Shown here one piece after another: positions 1-8,616 of a DNA stretch of 64,000 bases. The first letter of the stretch is position 1. Every line of letters begins with the position of its first letter. A program made the translations under genes and the position numbers. The notes beneath the pieces were generated by a model that was not told the origin of the DNA, ran no database searches, and was given only the letters and a program-made list of their open reading frames with translations. The stretch spans positions 816,501 through 880,500 of the forward strand of contig NZ_CP040676.1 in NCBI RefSeq assembly GCF_005960665.1. The letters run 5' to 3'. Source of the stretch: Exiguobacterium mexicanum (GTDB lineage Bacteria; Bacillota; Bacilli; Exiguobacteriales; Exiguobacteriaceae).

Positions 1-1
1 G

Positions 2-802
2 CTTCGGTTGGCGGAGGCCGGTGACGATGTGACGATTGTGACGCGTGGACAACTGCAAGTACCTGAGGCGGAGGGCATCCGGTCGATCAAAGGGGACCGA
101 CAGTCGGTGGCGACGATGAAAGATTTGTCACGAGACCATTACGACCTCGTCTATGACAATATTTGCTTTAACCCGTACCAGGCAAAGATCGCCTCGGACG
201 CTTTCATGGACCAAGTCGGTAAATATGTGCTCACGTCGACGATGTCGGTTTATGCGCCAGGCGCCGAGTTGAAAGAAAGTGATTTCAATCCGCTCCATCA
301 TGACTATCATCTCGAATCCGAACATGATTATGGGCAAGGGAAGCGAGAGGCTGAATCTTATTTCTTCCATCGCGCCTCGTTCCCGGTCGCGACGGTCCGC
401 TTGCCAATCGTGCTCGGACCCGACGACTATACAGACCGTCTCAAGTTTTATATCGACGCCGTCCGACGGGAAGAGCCGATCGTACTGCATCACCCGGAAG
501 CGAAGATGGGGTTCATCTCAAGCTTTGAGGCGGCCGCCTTTCTAGAATGGGTCGGTCGGGCGAACGTGACCGGACCGTTCAACGCGGCGAGTGAAGGGGT
601 CATCTCGCTCGGGGCACTCATGGAACGGATCGGCCATCACTTAAATAAACCGATCCAGATCATCAAAGATGGCGAGTCGTCGCCGTACGATACGGACGTC
701 GACTATTATATGTCGATTGCCGAGGCGAAAAAGGCCGGGTTCGTCTTCACCCAACTCGACGACTGGCTCGACCGGGTCATTGTAAAAACAATCCGCAAAT
801 GA
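2..802 (+). CDS. NAD-dependent epimerase/dehydratase-type protein, 5' end missing
   Basis: The reading frame is open from the first bases of the window (L-R-L-A-E-A-G-D), so the true start and the N-terminal Gly-rich NAD-binding loop lie upstream. What remains is an extended short-chain dehydrogenase fold: TSTMSVYAP provides the Ser/Tyr region, followed by YGQGKREAE with the YxxxK-like Lys and a VRLPIVLGP strand typical of NAD-dependent epimerases. The substrate cannot be told from the sequence. It ends just before a terminator shared with the convergent reductase gene. Family assignment is good; the specific reaction is unknown. Confidence 0.75.
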   Translation, partial: LRLAEAGDDVTIVTRGQLQVPEAEGIRSIKGDRQSVATMKDLSRDHYDLVYDNICFNPYQAKIASDAFMDQVGKYVLTSTMSVYAPGAELKESDFNPLHHDYHLESEHDYGQGKREAESYFFHRASFPVATVRLPIVLGPDDYTDRLKFYIDAVRREEPIVLHHPEAKMGFISSFEAAAFLEWVGRANVTGPFNAASEGVISLGALMERIGHHLNKPIQIIKDGESSPYDTDVDYYMSIAEAKKAGFVFTQLDDWLDRVIVKTIRK

Positions 803-833
803 AAAATGGCCCTCATCATCGCGATGAGGGCCA
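802..833. terminator. Bidirectional intrinsic terminator
   Basis: An 11-bp perfect stem (807-817 with 823-833, loop 818-822) is flanked on the left by five A residues, which become the U-tract for the minus-strand reductase gene. It separates two convergent genes. Confidence 0.8.
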
Positions 834-838
834 CATCG

Positions 839-1816
839 TTATTTCCCGGCAAATACCGAAGTCGAATGTTGTGGGTGACGCGCTGTCGGGTCGACGAGCT
901 GCTTCACTTGGTTGATGGCGATCGGGGCTTCACCGAAGCCTGTCGCAATCAATTTCACTTTTCCTTCATAAGTCGCGATGTCACCACAGGCGAAGATGCC
1001 GGCGACCGTCGTCTCCATGCGTGAGTCGACGCGGATCGTGTTCTTCTCGAACTCCATGCCCCAGTTTTTGATTGGGCCGAGCGATGAGACGAAACCGTAG
1101 TTACAGATGAGGTCGTCGATTTCAACGAATTTCGATTCGCCGTCTTTGTCCGTCAATTCGACCGACTCGATGTGTGTCTCACCTGAAAGTGACTCAATGT
1201 TATATGGCGTCCACACGTTGATCGTCGAGGCCTTCATTTGCTCGACCGTATGCTCGTGGGCACGGAAACGGTCACGGCGGTGAACGATATGGACTTCCTT
1301 GGCGATGCCTTCAAGCATGAGCGCCCAGTCGACGGCAGAGTCGCCGCCGCCAGCGATCATGACGCGGCGGTCGCGGAACTTCTCCATGTTGTCGACGAAG
1401 TAATGAAGGTTGGCATAATCTTCGCAACCATCGATGCCGAGCGGTCGTGCGGCGAATGCCCCGTTCCCGGCCGTGATGATGATGGCTTTCGTATGGTACT
1501 CATCCTTGTTCGTCGTGATCTGGAACGTGCCGTCTTCAAGACGTTCGACCGTCTCGACCGTCTCCCCGAGGCGATAGTCCTGCTCGAACTGATCGGCTTG
1601 GGCTTTTAATTGGTCAATCAAATCTTGGGCTTTCACTTTCGGGAAGCCGGCGATGTCGTAAATATATTTTTCTGGATACAGTGTCGATAATTGTCCGCCG
1701 AGCTGCGGCAAACTTTCAATCAACGCCGTATCGAGTTGGCGCATACCTGCATAAAATGCGGTGAACAGTCCGACCGGGCCGCCACCGATGATGATCACAT
1801 CTTTCGTCGATTTCAT
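839..1816 (-). CDS. Ferredoxin/flavodoxin--NADP+ reductase, thioredoxin-reductase-like (YumC type)
   Basis: FAD- and NADPH-binding flavoprotein of 325 aa that passes electrons between NADPH and ferredoxin or flavodoxin in the cytosol. The FAD loop is GGGPVG at residues 11-16, the NAD(P) loop [10 protein letters not shown] lies mid-protein, and the C-terminal [17 protein letters not shown] motif binds FAD. There is no CxxC, which separates it from true thioredoxin reductase. The start is the ATG at 1816, preceded by GAGGAGGAA; an upstream in-frame codon lacks a ribosome site. It is divergent from ndh, as yumC lies beside yumB in B. subtilis. A natural partner in this window could be the flavodoxin at 18227-18733, but that is inference. 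Confidence 0.9.
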   Translation of the reverse strand: MKSTKDVIIIGGGPVGLFTAFYAGMRQLDTALIESLPQLGGQLSTLYPEKYIYDIAGFPKVKAQDLIDQLKAQADQFEQDYRLGETVETVERLEDGTFQITTNKDEYHTKAIIITAGNGAFAARPLGIDGCEDYANLHYFVDNMEKFRDRRVMIAGGGDSAVDWALMLEGIAKEVHIVHRRDRFRAHEHTVEQMKASTINVWTPYNIESLSGETHIESVELTDKDGESKFVEIDDLICNYGFVSSLGPIKNWGMEFEKNTIRVDSRMETTVAGIFACGDIATYEGKVKLIATGFGEAPIAINQVKQLVDPTARHPQHSTSVFAGK

Positions 1817-1970
1817 CGAATTCCTCCTCAAAACGTATACATCCATTATAGTGACAATCGTGAATTAAATCCATTCTGTACAAACATCCTATACATTCAA
1901 AAAAAATTCAAGAAGATAAGCTTTTCCATTGAGAAAACGAAATAAACAGCGTACAATGAACGAGAAGCAA

Positions 1971-2047
1971 TTGTGAACATTGGTTGAACAAGGTTTAGGC
2001 TTTATTGTGAACATTCATGTGAAAAAACACACAACGTGATTGTTCAA
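1971..2047. promoter_or_regulatory. Repeated TTGTGAACATT motifs in the ndh/yumC divergent control region
   Basis: TTGTGAACATT occurs at 1971-1981 and again at 2005-2015, 34 bp apart, with a degenerate inverted copy GTGATTGTTCA at 2037-2047. TTGTGAA is the half-site recognised by the NADH sensor Rex, which controls ndh in B. subtilis. The full 19-bp Rex palindrome is not present, so this is a candidate only. Confidence 0.35.
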
Positions 2048-2082
2048 GAAAACAAAACTATCAAAACAAGGTGGAAATGAAC

Positions 2083-3294
2083 ATGAAACGACCTAACATT
2101 GTTATTCTTGGCGCAGGTTTCGGTGGACTCATCACAGCGGTGAACCTCCAGAAGACGCTCTCAGCTGGCGACGCGAACATCACGCTCATCAACAAGCATG
2201 ATTACCATTACCAGACGACATGGCTCCATGAACCAGCGGCCGGAACGATGAAACCGGAGCAAGCTCGTATCTACATCAACGACGTTGTGAACCCGTCACG
2301 CGTGAAATTTGTCAAAGGGATCGTCGATCGCGTCGATACTACGGCTAAACAAGTACTACTCGCAGACGGCTCGACTGTTGAATATGATTATGTCGTGTTC
2401 GCACTCGGCGGCATTCCAGAAACATTCGGAATCCCAGGCCTCAAAGAGAACGCGATGACAATCAGTTCATTGAACAGCGTCCGTAAAATCAAAGAACATA
2501 TCGAATACTCATTCGCACAATACAAGACGAACGGGTCGGCTGACCGCTCGTACGTGACAATCGTCGTCGGCGGCGCAGGTTTCACAGGTATCGAGTTCCT
2601 CGGTGAGCTCGTCAACCGTGTCCCTGAGCTTTGCAAGCAGTATGACGTGCCACGTGAAGCCGTTCGCATCGTGAACATCGAGGCGGCTCCGACCGTCCTT
2701 CCTGGTTTCGACCCAGAACTTACGACGTATGCACAGAAATGGCTCGAGCGTAACGGTGTCGAGATGAAACTCGGCAACGGCATCAAAGGCGTTGAGCCTG
2801 GCGTCGTCACGTTCGGTCCGCTTCAAGGCGACACGACGGAGACGATCGCAGCGAACACGATCCTTTGGACAGGTGGCGTCAGCGGTAGCCCGATCATCGA
2901 GAAATCTGGTTTTGAAGCGGTCCGTAACCGTGTCATGGTCGAGGCGGACAACCGTGCCCCTGGTCACGACAACGTCTTCATCATCGGTGACTGCTCGGCT
3001 GTCATGGATCCGGTCTCAAACCGTCCATACCCGCCGACTGCTCAAATCGCGACGCAACAAGCGCACAACGTAGCGAAAAACATCGCGGCGCTCATCAACG
3101 GAAAATCGACTTCGAAATTCACGTATGAGAGCAAAGGGACAGTCGCTTCACTTGGCCATAACGACGGCATCGGCATCGTCATGGGCAAAAAGATCTTCGG
3201 TCGCAACGCTTCATTCATGAAGAAAGTGATCGACAACAAACACTTCCTCGAATTGAAGAAGTACGGTCTCGTCCTCAAAAAAGGTAAATTCTAA
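2083..3294 (+). CDS. ndh: Type II NADH dehydrogenase (non-proton-pumping)
   Basis: Peripheral membrane flavoprotein that oxidises NADH and reduces menaquinone. The N-terminal FAD loop GAGFGG is at residues 10-15, the NADH loop VVGGAGFTGIEF lies near the middle, and the third FAD motif NVFIIGDCSAV and the quinone-side AQIATQQAHNVAKN segment are intact. At 403 aa it has the usual length. The start is ATG 2083, eight bases after AAGGTGG; the ATG six bases earlier is too close. B. subtilis YumB is the syntenic counterpart. The divergent intergenic region carries repeated TTGTGAACATT motifs suggestive of redox control. Confidence 0.93.
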   Translation: MKRPNIVILGAGFGGLITAVNLQKTLSAGDANITLINKHDYHYQTTWLHEPAAGTMKPEQARIYINDVVNPSRVKFVKGIVDRVDTTAKQVLLADGSTVEYDYVVFALGGIPETFGIPGLKENAMTISSLNSVRKIKEHIEYSFAQYKTNGSADRSYVTIVVGGAGFTGIEFLGELVNRVPELCKQYDVPREAVRIVNIEAAPTVLPGFDPELTTYAQKWLERNGVEMKLGNGIKGVEPGVVTFGPLQGDTTETIAANTILWTGGVSGSPIIEKSGFEAVRNRVMVEADNRAPGHDNVFIIGDCSAVMDPVSNRPYPPTAQIATQQAHNVAKNIAALINGKSTSKFTYESKGTVASLGHNDGIGIVMGKKIFGRNASFMKKVIDNKHFLELKKYGLVLKKGKF

Positions 3295-3305
3295 GCATAT
3301 GACCA

Positions 3306-3339
3306 AGTAGCCCGCTCATCCGAACGGGCTACTTTTTTT
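3306..3339 (+). terminator. Intrinsic terminator after ndh
   Basis: A nine-bp stem (3306-3314 with 3325-3333) is followed directly by seven T. Confidence 0.9.
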
Positions 3340-3361
3340 GATGACGCCTCATGGTTCACCT

Positions 3362-3391
3362 TTGACCTAAGAGAGGGCGATTCGGTATAAT
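3362..3391 (+). promoter_or_regulatory. SigA-type promoter for yuiB
   Basis: TTGACC at 3362-3367, an 18-bp spacer and TATAAT at 3386-3391, 27 bp before the start codon. Confidence 0.7.
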
Positions 3392-3417
3392 AGACAACGG
3401 GAAAAGGGGGCAATCGC

Positions 3418-3735
3418 ATGCATATCATCCAGGCTGTCATTGGGGCGATTCTTTATTTGGTCATCTTCTTCAGCATCGGCTTTATTTTGAACATGCTACT
3501 TAAAAAAACATGGACGCTCGTGTTCATCTATCCGATTTTCGTCATTATGATGATTGATAACGTCAAGCTCTCGAGTTACATCACGGAGACATCGACCGCG
3601 CTCGCCAACGTTTACGAACGGGTGCTCGGACTTCAGTTTTTGGATGTGTTCATGCTTGGTTTCGGACTGCTTGGTGCAATTTTGGCCGGCGTCACGATTC
3701 GCTACTTGCGTAAGAGTGGTTACTCAATGTTTTAA
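3418..3735 (+). CDS. YuiB-like small integral membrane protein
   Basis: A 105-aa protein with three hydrophobic segments (about residues 5-27, 33-46 and 76-95) and a short charged loop between the second and third. It matches the YuiB family in size, helix layout and position next to the yumB/yumC pair of B. subtilis. AAAAGGGGG precedes the ATG. No enzymatic motif is visible and the function of the family is not established. Its own promoter and terminator make it a single-gene unit. Confidence 0.75.
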   Translation: MHIIQAVIGAILYLVIFFSIGFILNMLLKKTWTLVFIYPIFVIMMIDNVKLSSYITETSTALANVYERVLGLQFLDVFMLGFGLLGAILAGVTIRYLRKSGYSMF

Positions 3736-3763
3736 AGACGGCAGAAATGTTCGTCTTTTTTGT
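3734..3763 (+). terminator. Intrinsic terminator after yuiB
   Basis: AAAGACG (3734-3740) pairs with CGTCTTT (3752-3758), followed by T-rich sequence. The stem begins inside the yuiB stop codon. Confidence 0.65.
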
Positions 3764-3834
3764 TTTCTGCCTACTTTTTTAGAAGGCGAACCGATATACT
3801 AGATAAGATAACGATTTAATTAGTAAGGGATGCG

Positions 3835-4686
3835 ATGAGAATGACATTACCGATGTATACGATCAAGAAAGTGTTGAATAATAGCGTTGTCATTTGCCAA
3901 CATGATCCGGAACCGGAAGTCATTCTACTCGGGAAAGGGATTGGCTTCGGCAAGAAAGCGGGCGATCTCGTCGACCCGGCCAGTGTCCCGGAGAAAGTGT
4001 ATCAACTGACAGATAAAGAAGAACAATCACAATACCGTGAGCTCGTCAAACACGTCGATGAAGACTTTATTGCCTTCATGCAAGAAATCGTCGGGTTTAT
4101 CGAGAACAATACGGGCAAAAAAGTCGATCAACATATTCATATCGGTTTGACTGACCACTTGTTCTTCACGATGAAGCGAATCGAACAAGGGATGGAAGTG
4201 ACAAATCCGTTCTTGCTCGAGACCGAATCGCTCTATCCGAACGAGTACGCGCTCGCCGAACGTATCGTCGATATGATTCACGAGCGGCTTGACGTGCTGT
4301 TGCCGGACGCGGAGATCGGATTTATCGCGCTCCATATCCATTCGGCGACGACGTTCAAAAACGTCCTCGAGGTCAATCGACACAACCAAATCATCGGGCA
4401 AATCGTTCAGACGATTGAGAGTCGTTTGAACGTCAAAATGGACCGGAGTTCACTCGATTATAAGCGCTTACTTCGGCACTTAAGGTACGCCGTTGAGCGG
4501 GTTGCAACGGGTGAGATGGTGGAGGCCCCACAAAAAATTGAAAAGGTATTGCGCGAAGAATATCCGCTATGCTATAGTACTGCTTGGGAGCTGATGGGCA
4601 TCATGGAACGCGAATTAAAGCGTCCTGTCCCGCGAGGTGAAGCGACATATTTGACGATGCATCTCCAGCGCCTAACAAGTAGATAA
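3835..4686 (+). CDS. glcT: Transcriptional antiterminator GlcT of the BglG/SacY family
   Basis: RNA-binding antiterminator that lets transcription pass the terminator in front of ptsG when glucose is present. The N-terminal RNA-binding domain (about residues 1-60) has the signature KKVLNNSVV and GKGIGFGKK. Two PTS regulation domains follow; PRD1 contains HIHIGLTDH and PRD2 the C-terminal helices, and PTS-directed phosphorylation on their His residues sets activity in this family. Length (283 aa) is standard. The start may be 3835 or the ATG at 3841, which has better spacing to AAGGGA. Its RNA target lies just downstream at 4704-4733. Confidence 0.95.
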   Translation: MRMTLPMYTIKKVLNNSVVICQHDPEPEVILLGKGIGFGKKAGDLVDPASVPEKVYQLTDKEEQSQYRELVKHVDEDFIAFMQEIVGFIENNTGKKVDQHIHIGLTDHLFFTMKRIEQGMEVTNPFLLETESLYPNEYALAERIVDMIHERLDVLLPDAEIGFIALHIHSATTFKNVLEVNRHNQIIGQIVQTIESRLNVKMDRSSLDYKRLLRHLRYAVERVATGEMVEAPQKIEKVLREEYPLCYSTAWELMGIMERELKRPVPRGEATYLTMHLQRLTSR

Positions 4687-4703
4687 CTGATACCACGTAT
4701 CTT

Positions 4704-4733
4704 ACGTGTTACTGATTCGATCAGGCATGAGTA
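4704..4733 (+). promoter_or_regulatory. RAT: ribonucleic antiterminator target of GlcT
   Basis: The segment CGTGTTACTGATTCGATCAG and following bases closely resemble the ptsG RAT of B. subtilis. It overlaps the 5' arm of the terminator that starts at 4723, so folding of the RAT hairpin with bound GlcT would exclude the terminator. Confidence 0.85.
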
Positions 4734-4808
4734 AGGAGTGGAACGCAACGATTTCTCTATTAGGAGAGGTCTACGTTCTATACCTTATTCATGCCTGTTT
4801 CTGTTTTT
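4723..4808 (+). terminator. Conditional terminator in the ptsG leader
   Basis: A long stem pairs AGGCATGA (4723-4730) and the following bases with the arm ending TCATGCCT (4789-4796); the U-rich tail runs to 4808. It overlaps the RAT, which identifies it as the GlcT-controlled attenuator. Confidence 0.85.
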
Positions 4809-4822
4809 ATAAACGTTTATTA

Positions 4823-4836
4823 TGAAAACGTTTAGA
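4823..4836 (+). promoter_or_regulatory. cre-like CcpA site
   Basis: TGAAAACGTTTAGA fits the cre pattern TGWAANCGNTNWCA except at the second-last position. It lies between the attenuator and the ptsG start, where CcpA could act as a transcription block. Weak evidence. Confidence 0.3.
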
Positions 4837-4903
4837 TACGTCAGTTGTCTGACATCTACAGTCGTCTTTTCGCACGAAACAATCACAAAAAGGAGGATTT
4901 ATC

Positions 4904-6430
4904 ATGTTTAAGCAGATCTTTGGTGTTCTTCAAAAAGTCGGTAAAGCACTTATGCTTCCTGTTGCGATCTTGCCGGCAGCCGGTCTTCTTCTTGCATTCG
5001 GTAACGCGATGCAAAACCCGGCCCTCACATCACGCGCTGGTTGGTTAACGAACGAAGGCGTTGTGAAATTCGCTCAGCTCATGGAGCAAGCGGGTGGCAT
5101 TATCTTCTCGAACTTAGCACTCTTATTCGCAGTCGGTGTCGCGATCGGTTTAGCAGGGGACGGCGTTGCCGGACTCGCAGCCATCGTCGGATTCCTCATC
5201 ATGAACAAAGTTATGGGTGTTTGGCTCGAACTCACACCTGAAATCATCGCACAAGGTGATCCGGCTTACGCATCAGTACTCGGGATTCCAACGCTCCAAA
5301 CTGGGGTATTCGGGGGAATCATCGTCGGTCTGATTGCCGCATGGGCATACAATAAGTACTTCAACATCGAGTTGCCGCAATTCCTTGGCTTCTTCGCTGG
5401 TAAGCGTTTCGTCCCAATCGTTACTGCAGTATTGGCAGTTGTCGCTGGTTTCGTCATGCTTCTCATCTGGCCACCAGTTCAGCACGGCTTGAACACGTTC
5501 TCAAACTTCATGTTGACTGAAAACCGCACGTTCGCGGCATTCATCTTCGGTTTGATCGAACGTTCATTGATTCCATTCGGTCTTCACCACATCTTCTACT
5601 CACCATTCTGGTTCGAGTTCGGCTCGTACACGGATGCAGCGGGTAACATCGTTCGTGGTGACCAAGCGATCTTCTTCGCACAAATTCGTGATGGCGCTGA
5701 GCTCACAGCCGGTACGTTCATGACTGGTAAGTACCCGTTCATGATGTTCGGTCTTCCAGCAGCAGCACTCGCAATGTACCACGAAGCACGTCCTGAACGT
5801 AAAGCAGTCGTCGGTGGTCTCTTGGCTTCGGCAGCACTTACATCGTTCTTGACTGGTATCACTGAGCCGATCGAGTTCTCATTCTTGTTCGTTGCTCCAC
5901 TCTTGTTCGCAGTACACGCAGTCTTCGCTGGCCTTTCGTTCATGGTCATGCACATCTTGAACGTCAAAATCGGGATGACGTTCTCGGGCGGTTTGATCGA
6001 CTACCTTCTCTTCGGTGTACTTCCTAACCGTACAGACTGGTGGCTCGTCATTCCAGTCGGTCTCGTGTTCGCAGTCGTTTACTACTTCGGATTCCGCTTC
6101 GTTATCCGTAAGTTCAACCTTAAAACACCGGGCCGTGAAGATGAAGTCGTTGAGCAATCAACTGCTACAGGTTCGGAACTTGCACAAGATATCCTCGTTG
6201 GTTTCGGTGGTTCACAAAACATCAAACACCTTGACGCATGTATCACACGTCTCCGCGTCGAAGTAAAAGATAAGAGCCAAGTCAACAAAGAAGAGTTGAA
6301 ACGCCTCGGGGCAGCTGGTGTCCTTGAAGTCGGTAACAACGTTCAAGCCATCTTCGGACCACGTTCGGATGCATTGAAATCAGAAATGCAAGCGGTCATC
6401 GCTTCAGGTAACGAAAAGAAAGCAAACTGA
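4904..6430 (+). CDS. ptsG: Glucose-specific PTS permease EIICB (no fused IIA domain)
   Basis: Membrane permease that imports glucose and phosphorylates it at the membrane. The IIC domain occupies residues 1 to about 400 with many hydrophobic helices and the conserved substrate-side [10 protein letters not shown] motif. The IIB domain follows, with phospho-accepting Cys446 in [11 protein letters not shown]. The protein stops after IIB at 508 aa, so it needs a IIA domain from elsewhere; the neighbouring paralog at 6541 carries one. Expression should be controlled by GlcT through the upstream RAT. AAAGGAGG precedes the ATG. The adjacent gene is a tandem duplicate. Confidence 0.95.
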   Translation: MFKQIFGVLQKVGKALMLPVAILPAAGLLLAFGNAMQNPALTSRAGWLTNEGVVKFAQLMEQAGGIIFSNLALLFAVGVAIGLAGDGVAGLAAIVGFLIMNKVMGVWLELTPEIIAQGDPAYASVLGIPTLQTGVFGGIIVGLIAAWAYNKYFNIELPQFLGFFAGKRFVPIVTAVLAVVAGFVMLLIWPPVQHGLNTFSNFMLTENRTFAAFIFGLIERSLIPFGLHHIFYSPFWFEFGSYTDAAGNIVRGDQAIFFAQIRDGAELTAGTFMTGKYPFMMFGLPAAALAMYHEARPERKAVVGGLLASAALTSFLTGITEPIEFSFLFVAPLLFAVHAVFAGLSFMVMHILNVKIGMTFSGGLIDYLLFGVLPNRTDWWLVIPVGLVFAVVYYFGFRFVIRKFNLKTPGREDEVVEQSTATGSELAQDILVGFGGSQNIKHLDACITRLRVEVKDKSQVNKEELKRLGAAGVLEVGNNVQAIFGPRSDALKSEMQAVIASGNEKKAN

Positions 6431-6440
6431 ATGAAGCTAT

Positions 6441-6470
6441 AAGCCAATCCATTATGGATTGGCTTTTTTT
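6441..6470 (+). terminator. Intrinsic terminator between the two ptsG paralogs
   Basis: An 11-bp perfect stem (6441-6451 with 6455-6465) with a three-base loop and a T-tract. It means the second permease is probably transcribed at a lower level or from its own promoter. Confidence 0.9.
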
Positions 6471-6540
6471 GTATGGGTGAACCGGTTTCAGCCTAATGGC
6501 AGATGGGGAAAAGTAAGTATTCTGACAAAAGGAGGGAACC

Positions 6541-8574
6541 ATGATGTGGAAGAAAGTGTTTGGTGTTTTGCAACGAATCGGGAAGGCACTTATGCTTCCG
6601 GTTGCGATTCTACCGGCAGCCGGTCTATTACTCGCATTTGGTACCGCGTTCCAAAACCCTGATCTCGTTTCGCTCTTGCCTTTCTTGGCAAACGATTCAC
6701 TCGTCCTCGTCTGGCAAGTTATGACAGATGCCGGGGATATCGTGTTTGCCAATCTAGGTCTATTGTTCGCCGTCGGTGTCGCCATCGGGCTAGCCAACGG
6801 GGACGGTGTTGCCGGGTTAGCAGCTATCGTTGGTTATTTGATTATGAACAAGGTTATCAGCACGTGGAACGGTATTACCGCGGAAATCGCCCAGGGAGAC
6901 CCGGCCTATGCCACGGTACTCGGGATCCCGACGCTCCAAATGGGGGTATTCGGGGGTATTATCGCAGGTCTCATTGCCGCATTCGCGTACAACAAGTACT
7001 TCAACATCAAGTTGCCGGATTTCTTAGGGTTCTTTGCAGGGAAACGGTTCGTGCCGATCGCGACCGCCGCATTCAGCTTATTGATCGGGATTGCGCTCGC
7101 CTACATTTGGCCGCCAATCGGTTCAGCGATCAACACGTTCTCGAGCACGATCATTGAAGCGAACGTCGCCGTTTCAGCCTTTGTCTTCGGTTTGGTCGAG
7201 CGTTCCTTGATCCCGTTCGGTCTGCACCACATTTGGTACTCTCCGTTTTGGTTCCAGTTCGGGGAATATACGAACCAGGCGGGAGACCTCGTCCAAGGGG
7301 ACCAACGGATCTTCTTCGCACAATTACGTGATGGAGTCGAGTTTACGGCCGGTACGTATATGACCGGGAAGTTCCCGTTCATGATGTTCGGATTGCCTGC
7401 CGCTTGTCTCGCCATGTTCCACACGGTCCCGAAAGAGCGTCGCAAAGACGTCGAAGGACTTTACTTCTCAGCAGCCCTCACCTCATTCTTGACGGGAATC
7501 ACCGAGCCGGTCGAATTCTCGTTCGTCTTCGTTGCACCTCTACTCTTTGGTATTCACGCCGTCTTTGCTGGACTATCCTTTATGACCATGCACTTGCTTA
7601 ACGTAAAAATCGGGATGACGTTCTCAGGCGGACTCATCGACTATCTATTGTTCGGAGTGTTGCCGAACCGGACAGCCTGGTGGCTCGTCATTCCAGTCGG
7701 CCTCGTCTTCGCGGTTATTTATTACTTCGGGTTCCGCTTCGCCATTACGAAGTTCGACTTGAAAGTGCCGGGACGTGAAACCGTCGCCGAAGGCAAAGGC
7801 GCCCGTGCCGTCGTCGGAGACGATTTACCGTACGAAGTGCTCGTGGGTCTCGGCGGACCTGAAAACGTCAAACACCTCGATGCTTGTATCACGCGTCTTC
7901 GCGTCACCGTGAACGATGTGAAACAAGTCGATAAAGACTTGCTCAAAGATTTGGGAGCGGCCGGAGTACTCGAAGTCGGAGATAATATTCAAGCCATCTT
8001 CGGACCGAAATCGGATACGCTCAAATCGCAAATCGCGGCCATCATCGAGGGCGGCGAATACAAGCCGAAAGAAAAAGCCGTCATCACACCGGAAGCGGCC
8101 GAACATGCCGATCATCGCTTCCTCGCCCCGATGTCGGGTGTCATCTTGTCGCTCGATGACGTTCCGGACCAAGTCTTCTCGGGCCGCATGATGGGCGAAG
8201 GATTTGCCATCGAACCGAGTTCGGGACAAGTCGTTGCACCGATCACGGGACAAATCACGACGTTCTTCCCGACGAAACATGCGATCGGTCTACTTGCGGA
8301 CGATGGACGCGAGATTCTTATCCATGTCGGACTCGATACGGTCAATCTGAAAGGCGAAGGATTCGTCGCCAAAGTGAAAGAAGGCGACCGCGTCGAAGCG
8401 GGGGATGTCTTGCTCGACGTTGACCTCAATTTGATTCGCGACAAAGTTCCATCGCTCATCACGCCGATCATTTCGACGAACGGAGACGGCAAAATCGTCG
8501 TCGTCCCATTCGGAGAGACGGTCGTCGCCGGTGAAGCGCTCGACTTCAGAACGGACGATAAAGGCGCCGAGTAA
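6541..8574 (+). CDS. ptsG: Glucose-family PTS permease EIICBA, paralog of the upstream gene
   Basis: A three-domain permease of 677 aa. IIC (about 1-400) is very similar to the preceding protein; IIB carries Cys449 in [14 protein letters not shown] (about 525-677) contains the two conserved His residues, H580 in PTKHAIG and the phosphorylated H595 in ILIHVGLDTV. It could phosphorylate itself from HPr and also supply IIA to the IICB paralog. Unlike the first copy it has no RAT in front; a terminator and only about 70 bp separate them. Whether it prefers glucose, N-acetylglucosamine or another hexose cannot be decided from sequence alone. Confidence 0.92.
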   Translation: MMWKKVFGVLQRIGKALMLPVAILPAAGLLLAFGTAFQNPDLVSLLPFLANDSLVLVWQVMTDAGDIVFANLGLLFAVGVAIGLANGDGVAGLAAIVGYLIMNKVISTWNGITAEIAQGDPAYATVLGIPTLQMGVFGGIIAGLIAAFAYNKYFNIKLPDFLGFFAGKRFVPIATAAFSLLIGIALAYIWPPIGSAINTFSSTIIEANVAVSAFVFGLVERSLIPFGLHHIWYSPFWFQFGEYTNQAGDLVQGDQRIFFAQLRDGVEFTAGTYMTGKFPFMMFGLPAACLAMFHTVPKERRKDVEGLYFSAALTSFLTGITEPVEFSFVFVAPLLFGIHAVFAGLSFMTMHLLNVKIGMTFSGGLIDYLLFGVLPNRTAWWLVIPVGLVFAVIYYFGFRFAITKFDLKVPGRETVAEGKGARAVVGDDLPYEVLVGLGGPENVKHLDACITRLRVTVNDVKQVDKDLLKDLGAAGVLEVGDNIQAIFGPKSDTLKSQIAAIIEGGEYKPKEKAVITPEAAEHADHRFLAPMSGVILSLDDVPDQVFSGRMMGEGFAIEPSSGQVVAPITGQITTFFPTKHAIGLLADDGREILIHVGLDTVNLKGEGFVAKVKEGDRVEAGDVLLDVDLNLIRDKVPSLITPIISTNGDGKIVVVPFGETVVAGEALDFRTDDKGAE

Positions 8575-8576
8575 AC

Positions 8577-8615
8577 AAAAAAGAAGCTCTCGCAACTGCG
8601 AGAACTTCTTTTTTT
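8577..8615. terminator. Bidirectional terminator between ptsG2 and ptsI
   Basis: An A-rich left flank, a stem with AGAAG..CTCGCA on one side and TGCGAG..CTTCT on the other, and a T-tract on the right. It serves both convergent genes. Confidence 0.85.
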
Positions 8616-8616
8616 G

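Noticed and set aside
6477-6490. TGAACCGGTTTCAG upstream of the second ptsG paralog, similar to a cre site
   Set aside because: The palindrome is one base too short for the cre spacing, so CcpA binding is doubtful.
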